From the NCBI RefSeq assembly GCF_009755815.1, contig NZ_WRPK01000005.1, positions 124,001 through 188,000 of the forward strand: 64,000 nt of DNA, in the 5' to 3' direction. This stretch comes from Flavisphingomonas formosensis (lineage in GTDB: Bacteria > Pseudomonadota > Alphaproteobacteria > Sphingomonadales > Sphingomonadaceae). Shown in pieces: positions 26,138 through 34,594 of this stretch (its first letter is position 1; each line of letters opens with the position of its first letter). Under the pieces are notes generated by a model. It saw only the letters and a program-made list of their open reading frames with translations, was not told the origin of the DNA and did not search any database. The position numbers were made by a program, and so were the translations under genes.

Positions 26138-26731
26138 ATGGACAACGCCCCCGCATGTGCGGCGCGCACCTATCAAGTGTGCGCCCAGTTCCTGACCGAT
26201 GGCGCACCCTTCGCCTCGGAGCATTGTGTCATCACCGTCGCCGACGGCCTCGATCCCTTCGCGATCGCCCAGGTCCGCGCCGACGACAGCCCCTACGCCA
26301 ATCCCCACGTGCCCGACCTCTCGATTGCAATCGCGCTTGCGCCCGAGGAGCCTGACGATCCTTCGCTGCCGCCCGTCTCGGGAGCGGTGAGACCGATCTG
26401 CCCGAAGTGCGGAAGCGACGACATCGTGCGCGACGCGTGCGCCCGTTGGTCGGTCGAAGCCCAGCTATGGGAGCTTGAGGGCATCTATGACTGCCAGACC
26501 TGCAATGCCTGCGGCGCGGAGGGCGACGAGTTCGCGCGCTGGACGCTTGCACCTTCCACCGCGCGGCAGGATATCTTTCTGTGGGATGTGATCTCCGTGT
26601 TGCAATCTCCTGTTCTAGCACTGGACCTTCCCTTCCAGCGCTTCTGTCTCGGCGCCCTGGACCGGATGACCGTCGAGCAATGTGCGATGGCCTGGCACGC
26701 CGACGCGCGCATGCGCGCAGCGACCGCCTGA
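26138..26731 (+). CDS. Hypothetical protein with zinc ribbon
   Basis: A 197-residue protein following the DUF932 gene by 56 bp. A zinc-ribbon-like motif is visible: CPKCGSDDIVRD, then CQTCNACGAEGDEF (two CxxC pairs about 30 residues apart). The N-terminal part contains AFASEHCVITVADGLDPFAI-like sequence, and the C-terminal part is helical. I do not know a named family. Its place in the backbone operon between DUF932 and DUF5983-like genes suggests a conserved mobile-element accessory protein. DNA or RNA binding through the ribbon is a reasonable guess only. Confidence 0.75.
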   Translation: MDNAPACAARTYQVCAQFLTDGAPFASEHCVITVADGLDPFAIAQVRADDSPYANPHVPDLSIAIALAPEEPDDPSLPPVSGAVRPICPKCGSDDIVRDACARWSVEAQLWELEGIYDCQTCNACGAEGDEFARWTLAPSTARQDIFLWDVISVLQSPVLALDLPFQRFCLGALDRMTVEQCAMAWHADARMRAATA

Positions 26732-26834
26732 GCGCTACGGCACCGCCATTGAAGCGAAGGCGCGTCGGGAGCGCCACGGTCTCGGATCGCGCGATACCGC
26801 GCCATCTTGGACCATGCCGAAGGAGCCAGATATC

Positions 26835-27122
26835 ATGGAAATCGGACGCTATATTGTGCTCAGCACCGCGCATCTGCGCTGCGCCACCGCCGAGCTCTTG
26901 ACCGAATGGAGCCAACTTCCGCCAAGCGCCCAACCCTTGGCGCCCGCGCCGACCCAGTGCGGCTGGTTCCTTTCAACCCGTGACTCGCAGGGCTTGCAGA
27001 ATGGCCAGCTGCCCGATGAGCTTGCGCCGATCCTCGCTTTCGGCCGAGCCTGCGGCTGCGCCTACATCCTCTTCGATTGCGACGGGCCCGAGGAAGACGC
27101 GCTCCCCACCTTTCCCTGGTAG
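26835..27122 (+). CDS. DUF5983-like small protein
   Basis: A 95-residue protein beginning MEIGRYIVLSTAHLRCATAE. The conserved start (xxxxLSTAHL...TA.LL) followed by a CGWFLST strand and CGCAYILFDCDGP matches the DUF5983 pattern known from conjugative elements. The ATG at 26835 is chosen because the start of the motif coincides with it; the frame is open further upstream. It lies 103 bp after the zinc-ribbon gene. No biochemical function is known for the family. Confidence 0.7.
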   Translation: MEIGRYIVLSTAHLRCATAELLTEWSQLPPSAQPLAPAPTQCGWFLSTRDSQGLQNGQLPDELAPILAFGRACGCAYILFDCDGPEEDALPTFPW

Positions 27123-27213
27123 GAGGAGGAGAGGGCAGGCGGGGATGTCGCAGGAGCTGGCCGGTGCGAGGTCGGCTTCAACGATTGTCTCCCTCTCGCA
27201 AAAGACCCGGTCC

Positions 27214-27402
27214 ATGCCATCTCATTCCCCTCTCCGCGCACGGCTTGCCTCGTTCGAGCACGCCTATTTGCTTGCGATCCGGCTCCGAACCACAACCGGC
27301 CATCACCAGTTCGTCGTCAGGACATATGATCGGATCCAGCCGGTGCGCGTCGTTTCCGATCGGCCCGCCGAGCCGGCGCACCTCCTCGCCGAGGTGCGCT
27401 GA
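27214..27402 (+). CDS. Small hypothetical protein
   Basis: A 62-residue frame, MPSHSPLRARLASFEHAYLL..., followed by TTGHHQFVVRTYDRIQPVRV. The composition looks protein-like (alternating strand/helix, Phe and Tyr present), and it continues the direction of the backbone genes. The first ATG in the convincing part was used; the frame is open upstream, but that part is Arg/Ser-rich. No family is recognised. Confidence 0.5.
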   Translation: MPSHSPLRARLASFEHAYLLAIRLRTTTGHHQFVVRTYDRIQPVRVVSDRPAEPAHLLAEVR

Positions 27403-27687
27403 TGGCCCGTCACCCAGCTTCGCTGTCTAGGGCGCCGTCTTCGATTCGACTGCCATGATTATTGAACGGGTGTCGCACGGTGAGCTGCTCCCCAAGGTTC
27501 AGCATTCAGCCATTTCACCTCGGAAACACCAGAACAGGCAGGCGATAGCGATTGCGGCTGAGCGTGTGCGCGATACTCTGCTTCGGCGGGCTGACGCCCG
27601 CCAGGCAGCCGCCACGGCCGGGAAGGCAACTAGCAGCACTGAAAGCGCCGCGCACTGTGTCAAACAATGGATGCCGAGGACGAATAT

Positions 27688-28080
27688 ATGAGCCGTCATG
27701 ATCTTCAGCCCAAGGCGGGTCAGCCACATGTAGTCCGGGCGACGATCGGGTGGGACCGTCCTCTTCAAACCTTCTTCGCTCAGATTTTCTTCGTCACGCA
27801 GGATAAGCCGGAGGAGGGCGAGCCGCTCATCTGGCTTGGAACGGCGCCGGGCGAGCTTGCGACACCCGAGGCCGCTATCGAAGTGGTTGCGCCGCACGTC
27901 ATCGTACCGGTGGGTCTTGCAGCGGAGCTCGACCGAAATGCGACAGACGATCGGCATCGCCGATGGGCGGCACCAGACCGCTGCGAAGCGAAGTCTCTTC
28001 GGATCGATCCACTAGCGCCCCCTCAGCTGCCTCGCCGTTCGTCCGCCAGGGAAAGCCTTCATATCAGACTCGCAATATCC
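27688..28080 (+). pseudogene. Small conserved element gene, stop codon lost
   Basis: From ATG 27688 the frame reads MSRHDLQPKAGQPHVVRATI, GWDRPLQTFFAQIFFVTQD and LIWLGTAPGELATPEAAIEV, the pattern of a ~100-residue hypothetical protein common in sphingomonad elements. After about RNATDDRHRRWAAPD no stop occurs, and the frame stays open through an AT-rich promoter-like region and in phase into the antitoxin gene. The simplest view is that the original stop was lost by a frameshift or deletion near 27960. The coordinates given cover only the recognisable part and its tail. Confidence 0.5.
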
Positions 28081-28090
28081 ACTATTTATG

Positions 28091-28112
28091 CTATATATTT
28101 CGATCGATATAG
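28091..28112 (+). promoter_or_regulatory. AT-rich palindrome before toxin-antitoxin operon
   Basis: A 22-bp imperfect palindrome with perfect outer arms CTATAT (28091-28096) and ATATAG (28107-28112) lies 10-20 bp before the antitoxin start, in a markedly AT-rich stretch within GC-rich DNA. Xre-type antitoxins repress their own promoter by binding such dyads, so this is a good operator candidate. It also argues that the antitoxin gene has its own start, independent of the open frame upstream. Confidence 0.45.
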
Positions 28113-28131
28113 CGAAACTAGGATGCTTCGG

Positions 28132-28917
28132 ATGGCAAGCGCGACCACCGCAAACAAAAAAGCTGGCCCTGGCGTACGGCGCCGAGGCGGTGGGAAGTCT
28201 CGCGCGATCTACGCTTCGAACCGCCTCGCGGCGGCCGCTCTGGACAATGGCCATGTCGTTGTCGATTTCTCGATCAGCCGCGACCCCGCCGATTTCACGC
28301 TCCTCAAGACGGCGCTCGCGGATGCAGGACCAAAGTCCGGTCCGAAAACCGCTGGTACAAAACTGACCGATACTGCGGTCAAGCTCCTCGCTGGCGCGTT
28401 CGAGAAGGTGGCCGAGCGATTCCTGCGGGACGCTTTCACGGTCGAGTTCGACAATCTCATCTCCGAATATCGCGTGATGCTGCGCGAAAATCTTGCCAAG
28501 GGTGACGACGCGGCGCTGAAGGCCGCGCTCAATCGCGCCCGGCTGCAGGAGCGCATTCTCGCGGGCACGCAAATGGCTGATCAGGCCGATGCCTGCGTGC
28601 TTCTCGGTCTGTCGGGCGCCAACCCTTCGGCAACGATGAAGCGCAAAGAAGAGAAGCACGAGCTTCTCCGCTTCACGGTCGATGGCCGCGCGGCCTATCC
28701 GTTGCTCCAGTTCGACGTCGAAGGGCGTCGGATCTACCCGGCTATGAGCCATATGATCGCAGCCAAGCCTGCCCATTGGAGCGACTTTCGCCTGCTCAAC
28801 TGGCTGACACGGCCGCATCTCGACTTCGACGATACGCCGGGCGCAGCCCTCGGCAGTGAGCCTGATGCCGTGATTGCTGCCTTCGAGCGCGAAATCGAGC
28901 CCGAGGTCCATGGCTGA
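28132..28917 (+). CDS. Xre/MbcA/ParS-type antitoxin
   Basis: A 261-residue protein from ATG 28132 (MASATTANKK; ATG 28123 is possible). The C-terminus shows the DUF2384/ParS toxin-binding pattern: WSDFRLLNWLTRPHLDFDDT, PGAALGSEPDAVIAAFEREI. The middle contains QMADQADACVLLGLSGANPS with a helix-turn-helix character (SGANPSATMKRKEE). Its TGA overlaps the ATG of the RES-domain gene (TGATG), the typical coupling of antitoxin and toxin. It should neutralise the RES toxin and repress the operon through the AT-rich dyad upstream. It is longer than common MbcA antitoxins (about 110-160), with an extra N-terminal half of unknown role. Confidence 0.8.
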   Translation: MASATTANKKAGPGVRRRGGGKSRAIYASNRLAAAALDNGHVVVDFSISRDPADFTLLKTALADAGPKSGPKTAGTKLTDTAVKLLAGAFEKVAERFLRDAFTVEFDNLISEYRVMLRENLAKGDDAALKAALNRARLQERILAGTQMADQADACVLLGLSGANPSATMKRKEEKHELLRFTVDGRAAYPLLQFDVEGRRIYPAMSHMIAAKPAHWSDFRLLNWLTRPHLDFDDTPGAALGSEPDAVIAAFEREIEPEVHG

Positions 28918-29588
28918 TGCGGGTCAGCATCAAGATACCGCGCCCGGCCACCATGAAGGTCGGGAAGGAAGGCTATCATCTGCTGAAGGCTGGAACCGAA
29001 CTGCACCGCATCCATCCGGAAGCGTTCGGCTCGACCCAGTTTAACGACACGGACAAGGGCAATGCGCGCTTCTCTCCGATCCGGAACAAGGCAGGCGCGA
29101 TCATTCCGACGATCTATGTTGCCCAGTCCTTCGAATGTGCGACATGCGAAATCATCCTGCGATGCCCGGACACGCCTCCGCGCAACCGCACGAAAGTCGC
29201 TCCGCCCGAGATCGTCTACCCCAATGACTACCGATCCTATGCCCACAGCCATATTCGAACGACGGGGGTGCTGAACCTCGTCGACATCACGATCGCCGGT
29301 CAGCGCAAGATCGGCGTGAACGCGAACGCCCTGCTCGTGGGCCCGAAAAGCAGCTATCAACTCACCCGCAGCTGGGCCGAGAAGATCCATACCGAATGCC
29401 CGACCGCCCACGGCCTCTATTATGGATCCTACCAATATGGCCCCGAATTTGCCTTGGTTCTGTTCGGTGACCGCGTTCCCGACGATATCCTCGAAGCTGT
29501 GAGCAAGCGCGCCGTCGTAGATCCAGCCTGCCATGACGAGATCCAGAAGCTCGCGAGCGCGCTCTCGATCGACTATGAAGATGTCTGA
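28917..29588 (+). CDS. RES-domain toxin (NAD+-targeting)
   Basis: A 223-residue RES-domain protein. The three residues that name the family are visible: Arg in LHRIHP, Glu in CATCEIIL and Ser in YYGSYQYG. The motif ARFSPIRNKAGAIIPTIYVA follows the usual ligand pocket. Characterised RES toxins degrade NAD+ when freed from their Xre/ParS antitoxin. It overlaps the antitoxin gene by 1 bp and is followed 14 bp later by a truncated DUF3800 gene. Such pairs stabilise mobile elements or act in abortive defence. Confidence 0.88.
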   Translation: MRVSIKIPRPATMKVGKEGYHLLKAGTELHRIHPEAFGSTQFNDTDKGNARFSPIRNKAGAIIPTIYVAQSFECATCEIILRCPDTPPRNRTKVAPPEIVYPNDYRSYAHSHIRTTGVLNLVDITIAGQRKIGVNANALLVGPKSSYQLTRSWAEKIHTECPTAHGLYYGSYQYGPEFALVLFGDRVPDDILEAVSKRAVVDPACHDEIQKLASALSIDYEDV

Positions 29589-29602
29589 GGGGGCTCGTTC
29601 AT

Positions 29603-30193
29603 ATGACCTCCTATTTCATCGACGAAAGCGGCCACGGCGGCGACCTTGCCTCGGCCAAGGATCTCGATTTCGCCAGCCAACCGATCTTCGTGCTCGCTGC
29701 CGTCGGCACGGATGAGCGGGTCGCGCTTGCGGCCGAGCTCGAGACTGTCCGGACGATGTGCGGCTGTGGCCCGGGCGATATCAAATCGTCCATGGCCCGG
29801 CTCCCGCAGGCGGTGCTGCATCTGACGCAGTTTTTGGGCGATCGCGGTGAGCCCATCTTCATCGAGATCGTCGACAAGCGCTTCTTCATCGCCATTCACA
29901 TCGTCAATCACCTGCTCTGCGGGGGCATGTCCCTGGAGGCGGTCGACATGCCGAGCCGCAACGCGATCGCCGAGTTCCTGGCCGACGAACCTGCCGACGG
30001 CTTGCTGATGGACTGTGTCCGCGCCTGCCAATCGCCGGATATCCAGGCGATGCGTCAAGGCCGGCCGTGTCGCTCACGACATTGTCCCACGACACGTCAG
30101 CGGTATCGAAGCTCGACAAGCGGCTCTGCAGGATTGCCCTGGCGACGGCCTCGCTCGGAAGTTCATACTCGACCACATCGTCGAACCGCCTGA
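29603..30193 (+). pseudogene. DUF3800 gene truncated at a rearrangement junction
   Basis: The start MTSYFIDESGHGGDLASAKD carries the DUF3800 hallmark DESG, and the fold continues (PIFVLAAVGTDERVALAAEL, IFIEIVDKRFFIAIHIVNHL) up to about SPDIQAM. From about nt 30050-30062 the frame reads through antisense sequence of the AAA ATPase gene and becomes Arg/Ser-rich until a stop at 30193. The last ~40-45 residues are therefore not original, and the normal C-terminus is missing. DUF3800 proteins have an RNase H-like fold and occur in mobile elements. Confidence 0.75.
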
Positions 30194-30908
30194 ACAACGC
30201 CGGATCCAGCAATTCGGGATGGTTTGTCGCGGCGATGATGAGGCCGTCGCTCTCATCCTCCTCGAGAAACTGGAGGAAGGAGTTCAGCACCCGTCGAATT
30301 TCGCCCACATCGTTGCGGTCGTTGCGCCGCGCGCCGATTGCATCAAACTCATCGAAAAAATACACGCCGCGCGTCTCGGCCATCGCCGTGAAAACCGTCC
30401 GCAACTTCGAGGCCGTCTCGCCGAGAAACTTCGTCAGCAGGCCATCAAGCAGCACCGTGAACAGCGGCAATTTGAGCTCGCCTGCAAGCGCCGCCGCTGT
30501 CATCGTCTTGCCTGCCCCAGGCGGACCGATGAGCAGGAGCTTTCGACGCGGGCGGAGCCCATGCTGTCGGAGCCGAAGGTGCTGGCGTTGCTCGACCAGC
30601 ACGCGCTGGAGTCGTTCGCGCAGCGTCTCGGGCAGCACCATGCTCGACAGTCTCGTGTCGACATAGCGTGCGGCAACGAGGTTCGCGAGGTCGCCCTTGG
30701 GTTGAACCAGCGGAACGGCCTTGCCGCGCGTCGGCGCCCTTTTCCGCTCGCGGGCGTCGTCGACGAGGTCGCGCAGCTGCTGGGCGAGCTTGCCATGGCC
30801 ACGCCGGGCCTCATTCGCCGCAGCCTGCAATGCTATTGTCAGAAACTGCTCATCATCACCGTCGAAATGGCTCTGGAGAAGCGCAATGAGCTGCGTCGCG
30901 GTCGTCAT
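29904..30908 (-). pseudogene. AAA-family ATPase gene truncated at the same junction
   Basis: From ATG 30908 (MTTATQLIALLQSHFDGDDE) the protein has a full AAA core: Walker A GPPGAGKT, Walker B VYFFDEFDAIG, and sensor/arginine-finger segment ATNHPELLDPALFRRFD. It runs into DTAGL at about nt 30060, where family members continue with the lid domain. Here the frame instead crosses into antisense DUF3800 sequence and ends at 29904. The C-terminal lid is thus replaced, and function is doubtful. In other elements this AAA type is typically paired with a protease-like gene; none is seen here. Confidence 0.8.
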
Positions 30909-31184
30909 GTGCGAATCGACTGAGTGGCTGCGCACATAGACTTCATCACCGACACCCGCGCTGTCTGTTCATGGCAATGCCCCGAAAAGTTCGGGAAAAC
31001 GACCGCCCCAAAATCCCCGAAGGTTCTATCGCTGTTCCAACGGTAAGACAATCTTTCGCGAGTAAAGCGATGGATGACACCCGCTGTTCGCCGCTTCCAA
31101 TATCTGATCACTCGGACTTTTCGATGCCTTCGGTCTGGTCGAGCGGAAGGCGATGATCCTTCTGCTCATGGCGCGGGCGTTGGA

Positions 31185-31379
31185 TCAGGCGCGGGAGGAC
31201 GGCCTGCGGGAAGAGCGTGGCGCAGCAGCGTCGGCAGACGCGTCGAGGTCAGCTGCGAACTGGGCGAGGGCGCGGGTTGCGCCGAGTCGCATCAATCCAT
31301 CGCTCGTGACGTCTGATCCGCCGCGTGCTGCGCGCTTGCGCGCCAGGTCTGCAATGGCGCGAAGAGTCTGTTCGTCCAT
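31185..31379 (-). CDS. Possible small hypothetical protein
   Basis: A 64-residue frame, MDEQTLRAIADLARKRAARG, then SDGLMRLGATRALAQFAADL. The composition (regular helical periodicity, few Arg/Pro repeats in the first 45 residues) is more protein-like than other frames in this 600-bp gap. No family or strong ribosome-binding site is seen. The rest of the gap between the AAA gene and DUF736 holds nothing else I can support. Confidence 0.3.
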   Translation of the reverse strand: MDEQTLRAIADLARKRAARGGSDVTSDGLMRLGATRALAQFAADLDASADAAAPRSSRRPSSRA

Positions 31380-31549
31380 GCCTTCAACCTTACCCTTTGC
31401 ACAACTCCTACGCCAGCAGGGCAAGGGGATAGGGCAGCGAACCGGCGCGACGCCATCGCGGGCGGCGACGGCGGGCAGAGAGGAGAGAGGGACTTTGGCG
31501 GGTGTCGTTTCGGGATGAGCCGAGGCGATGAACGTCAAAGGATAGTGAC

Positions 31550-32020
31550 ATGAACATTGGCGAGTTCAAGCAAAGCAACGGCCGTCTGCTGGGTTCGATC
31601 GCGACCCGGACGATCGATCTCCCCCGCCTCGGGTTGCGCCCGGTCGAAAGCGACAATGACAAGGCCCCGGTCTTCGAGATCGTCGCCCTCAATGTCGGCA
31701 ATCGCTGGGTTCAGATCGGCGCGCTCTGGGAGGCAGTCGCCAGGAACACCACCGGCGAAGCGTTCCTTCAGGGCTCGATCGACGATCCGAGCCTCCCCGA
31801 ACCGCTGCCGATCGCGCTCTTCGGCTCGCCCGCCGAAGGTATGCGGGTCGCCTGGCGCCGGCCCCAGCGGCGGGACGATTTCGGGTCCGCCGTGCGCACC
31901 GGCCGCAGGGATTATGCCGCCCAGCAGCAGGAGGGGTTCGGTGACAGCACCGCCGGATCCGACGGAGATCTGATGGGAGCGGGGGCCGGCGGACCGGTCG
32001 ATGACGAAATCCCCTTCTGA
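31550..32020 (+). CDS. DUF736 protein
   Basis: A 156-residue DUF736 member: MNIGEFKQSNGRLLGSIATR, then the family segment WVQIGALWEAVARNTTGEAF and ALFGSPAEGMRVAWRRPQRR. The C-terminal ~35 residues are acidic and Gly-rich, ending DDEIPF, similar to the tails of single-stranded-DNA-binding proteins. DUF736 proteins are regular parts of alphaproteobacterial conjugative plasmids and ICEs. The tail suggests interaction with replication proteins, which is my inference. Confidence 0.92.
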   Translation: MNIGEFKQSNGRLLGSIATRTIDLPRLGLRPVESDNDKAPVFEIVALNVGNRWVQIGALWEAVARNTTGEAFLQGSIDDPSLPEPLPIALFGSPAEGMRVAWRRPQRRDDFGSAVRTGRRDYAAQQQEGFGDSTAGSDGDLMGAGAGGPVDDEIPF

Positions 32021-32091
32021 TCACCCTCTCGGGCCGGGAGCGCCGTCGCGCGCTCCCGGCTTTTCTTGTCTTTTGTCCAGGGAGATCTGCC

Positions 32092-33093
32092 ATGCTCCGC
32101 TCGATCCATCACCTCGCCGACCTCAAGGCGCTTTATGCCGAGGCCGTCGCCACCCCCGAATTCCAGGCCGCCTTCGGCGAGCCGCTCGCCCTCTCAATCG
32201 TCGAACCGGGCGAGATGGCCGCCGAGCATGAGATGCCCGAACCCGTCGCGGCCCAGGCCGATTGTGCCGGCATCGTCGCCGCGCTCTTCGATCTGTTCAC
32301 CGGCACCCGTCTCGAGCCGCTCGCGCCCGAAATCGCTTGGGGGTTCGTCAACTCCTTCCACTTCGTCGCCGGCAAGCTCGAGCGCCGCGAGGACGCACTC
32401 GCCGACGAGATCGGCGAACTCGCGCGATCTCCCGACAAGAGCGAGGTGTCGACAACCGCGCTCGAGGAGAAGCAATTGCTCTGCCAGTCGACCGCCGAAC
32501 AGCGCGAAGCGATCGAGTGCATGCGCGACTATGCCGCCGAAATGTATCGCGCTCTGTCGGGGTGGCCATGGTCACCCGCGCGCGGGACGCGCGCCTCGCC
32601 CGCCTCCTCGGCGAGCCAGATCGCAGCGCAGGATTTCCTGCGCCAGCGCAGCCTCGCCGCCCGCGAACGGACCATGCCGCAAGGCCCCATCGTCGTCTTC
32701 TCCGGACCGGCTCTATGGGCGGACTGGGCGCCGATCTGGGAACGGCTGGATCAGATCAGGGCCCGCATCCCGCACATGACCCTCGTCACGACCGGGCAGC
32801 GCAAGGGAGCCGATGCGATCGCTGCCACCTGGGCCGCACGTCCCGAGATCGGCGTCCCGATCGTCGCCTATGGCCTCTACGGGGCGGGCCGAAAGGTCGC
32901 CTTCACCCGCAACCGCAAGCTCGTCGAGCTGAAGCCCGTCGAAGCGGTGCTGTGCGAGGGTTCGGGCCTGCAGGCCAATCTCTACCAGCTGCTGCGCCAG
33001 GCGGGCGTGCCGATCCATGCCTTCCGCAAGGCCGACCAGGCCGCCGATACGATCATCACCCGCCCGGGCTCCGCTCGGCGTGCGGCCGCCTGA
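32092..33093 (+). CDS. DUF2493 protein, copy 1
   Basis: A 333-residue protein. The C-terminal DUF2493 (YspA/SLOG-like) domain is visible: VVFSGPALWADWAPIWERLD, HMTLVTTGQRKGADAIAATW, KVAFTRNRKLVELKPVEAVL and CEGSGLQANLYQLLRQAGV. SLOG-type folds bind nucleotides or nucleotide-derived ligands. The N-terminal ~190 residues form the helical part typical of the plasmid-borne version. AGGGAG precedes the ATG. A paralogue lies 1.5 kb downstream (34595-35590). The two share the domain order but differ in most N-terminal residues. Confidence 0.9.
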   Translation: MLRSIHHLADLKALYAEAVATPEFQAAFGEPLALSIVEPGEMAAEHEMPEPVAAQADCAGIVAALFDLFTGTRLEPLAPEIAWGFVNSFHFVAGKLERREDALADEIGELARSPDKSEVSTTALEEKQLLCQSTAEQREAIECMRDYAAEMYRALSGWPWSPARGTRASPASSASQIAAQDFLRQRSLAARERTMPQGPIVVFSGPALWADWAPIWERLDQIRARIPHMTLVTTGQRKGADAIAATWAARPEIGVPIVAYGLYGAGRKVAFTRNRKLVELKPVEAVLCEGSGLQANLYQLLRQAGVPIHAFRKADQAADTIITRPGSARRAAA

Positions 33094-33104
33094 GGAGACA
33101 CGCC

Positions 33105-33347
33105 ATGCATGTCGACTATTGCATCACCGGATCCTTTCCGGTGCCCAAGGGGACGCGACCGCGCGAAGGCGTTGCCAACCAGTTCGTGCTGCCCTCCGGG
33201 GAGGTCATTGCGGTCTATCCGGTCATCGAGATGGCGAGTGCTGCCGACGCCGACGACCATCGCGACCTCACATGGGACGAAGCGGACGCCTATGGCATCG
33301 CGCTCGAGCTTTATGAGCGGGCCTGCACGCTCGAAGAGAGTGACTGA
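33105..33347 (+). CDS. Small conserved element protein
   Basis: An 80-residue protein, MHVDYCITGSFPVPKGTRPR, GEVIAVYPVIEMASAADADD, DLTWDEADAYGIALELYERA. It starts 12 bp after the DUF2493 stop with GAGGAGA upstream, so it is in the same operon. The composition and ribosome-binding site support a real gene. The family has no known function. It precedes the DUF6117 gene. Confidence 0.75.
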   Translation: MHVDYCITGSFPVPKGTRPREGVANQFVLPSGEVIAVYPVIEMASAADADDHRDLTWDEADAYGIALELYERACTLEESD

Positions 33348-33408
33348 CGCCATCCCGCGCAACGCTCCCGCATTCATCCCCGCAACATCATTGTTGAGGA
33401 GGCCTGCC

Positions 33409-33645
33409 ATGGCTATCCCGGACACCTTTCGGCGCAACTTCGACACCCTCAAGCGTGCGGCGCAAGCGGGTGATCTCGCCCTCATGGAATGTCGCTGCGC
33501 GCAGACGGGCGAACCCCGTTATGTCCTGTGCGCCGTCGGCCGCGACGCCGAGGGCAATTATCGGATGACGCCCTTCGGGCATCTCCACGACGGCAATCCC
33601 TTCGAGGCCTATCTCCCGCCGGGGGATGACCAGACCACGACTTGA
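33409..33645 (+). CDS. DUF6117 protein
   Basis: A 78-residue protein: MAIPDTFRRNFDTLKRAAQA, LALMECRCAQTGEPRYVLCA, MTPFGHLHDGNPFEAYLPP. This matches the DUF6117 pattern found in sphingomonad and rhizobial mobile elements. GAGGAGG lies 8 nt before the ATG. It is the last plus-strand gene before the minus-strand SRPBCC gene. The function is unknown. Confidence 0.8.
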   Translation: MAIPDTFRRNFDTLKRAAQAGDLALMECRCAQTGEPRYVLCAVGRDAEGNYRMTPFGHLHDGNPFEAYLPPGDDQTTT

Positions 33646-33700
33646 CGTCCCGACCAGCGGTCGTTCGGCTATCGCCCGAACGGCCGCTTTTCTGCTGTCG

Positions 33701-34171
33701 CTATTCGGTGAGGCGCGCCAGCTGGCGCAGCGAGGCCGTCATCCCGTCTTGATGATCGCTCTGGGAAATACCGGCCGGAACCCCCTCGGCGCGCAGCGCC
33801 ACCTTGGTGCCCTCGCGCGCCGGCTCGAACAAGGTGGTAAGGCGCATCACCCCGGCAAAGGCCGGATCATCGCTCACGAACCGGACCTCCTCGACCACCT
33901 TCTCCTCGGCATAGAGCGCCACGAACCGGGCATGGACCTCGTCCTCGCCAGGCCGGCTCTTGCCATGTCTGTGGGGCTGGGGACCGCCATAGCGCAGGAC
34001 CATCCGGTACCCGCCGCCGGCGCGTGGCTCGAAAGCGGAGAAAGAAGCGGTCATCCCCTCGGGGACACGCCAGGCGGCGAAGGTTTCAACCTCAAGAAAG
34101 GTCCGGAACAAAGTGCGCGGGCTTGCCAGAATGACCCGCGAGACACTGTCGATTCGACCTCCGTTGACCAA
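33701..34171 (-). CDS. SRPBCC/AHSA1-family protein
   Basis: A 156-residue SRPBCC protein: ILASPRTLFRTFLEVETFAA, FEPRAGGGYRMVLRY, VEEVRFVSDDPAFAGVMRLT, EGTKVALRAEGVPAGI. The family forms a deep hydrophobic cavity (Bet v1-like) for ligand binding; AHSA1-like members may assist HSP90 or act as resistance/ligand-binding proteins. It is the intact relative of the frameshifted gene at 8588-9068. It lies antisense within the element backbone between the two DUF2493 genes, so it is probably cargo. Confidence 0.9.
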   Translation of the reverse strand: MVNGGRIDSVSRVILASPRTLFRTFLEVETFAAWRVPEGMTASFSAFEPRAGGGYRMVLRYGGPQPHRHGKSRPGEDEVHARFVALYAEEKVVEEVRFVSDDPAFAGVMRLTTLFEPAREGTKVALRAEGVPAGISQSDHQDGMTASLRQLARLTE

Positions 34172-34567
34172 GGAAACTCAACCCCCAAACCCATTTTCAG
34201 CTCTGCATGAAGCCGCGCGCGGCGCGGCCTTTCTAGGCGAGCGGCGCGCAAAAGTCGCCATCGCATCGCGGTCGGCGAGGGCGGAAGGGGTGTGGCGGAA
34301 GCCTCGCGGTCTCTCTCCATGCCCTGCGAGGGGCATCGAGCCCCCCGCAGGGCAGCTCTTCCTCTCTCTCAAGTCTTTTCAGGGTGGCACGGGACCGCGT
34401 CGGCCTCAACGACGACGGGGCCCCACCATTTTCCTTGGCGGATCGGGCCGCGGCTCTCCTCCTGCAGCCCCGGTGGCCGCCAAAGAAAATCGTGACCCCC
34501 ATCGCCGCTCGCGCGGTCGGGCTTCGCCCGATCCTTGACCCCGCCGCTCGGAGCCCGTGCCGTGGGG
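34172..34567. other. GC-rich intergenic stretch
   Basis: About 400 bp between the SRPBCC gene and the second DUF2493 gene. Only Arg/Ser/Pro-rich frames occur and none is convincing. The region presumably holds divergent promoters for both genes. Confidence 0.4.
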
Positions 34568-34593
34568 GGAACCTCTTTCAAAAAGGAGGTTCC
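34568..34593 (+). promoter_or_regulatory. Hairpin sequestering the Shine-Dalgarno of DUF2493 copy 2
   Basis: Perfect 8-bp arms GGAACCTC (34568-34575) and GAGGTTCC (34586-34593) with a 10-nt loop directly precede the ATG at 34595. The Shine-Dalgarno AAGGAGG (34583-34589) lies across the loop and 3' arm, so folding would hide it. A similar arrangement is seen before the TraC-like gene at 36034-36049. This suggests translational control, for example by a trans factor or coupling to an upstream transcript. Confidence 0.5.
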
Positions 34594-34594
34594 A

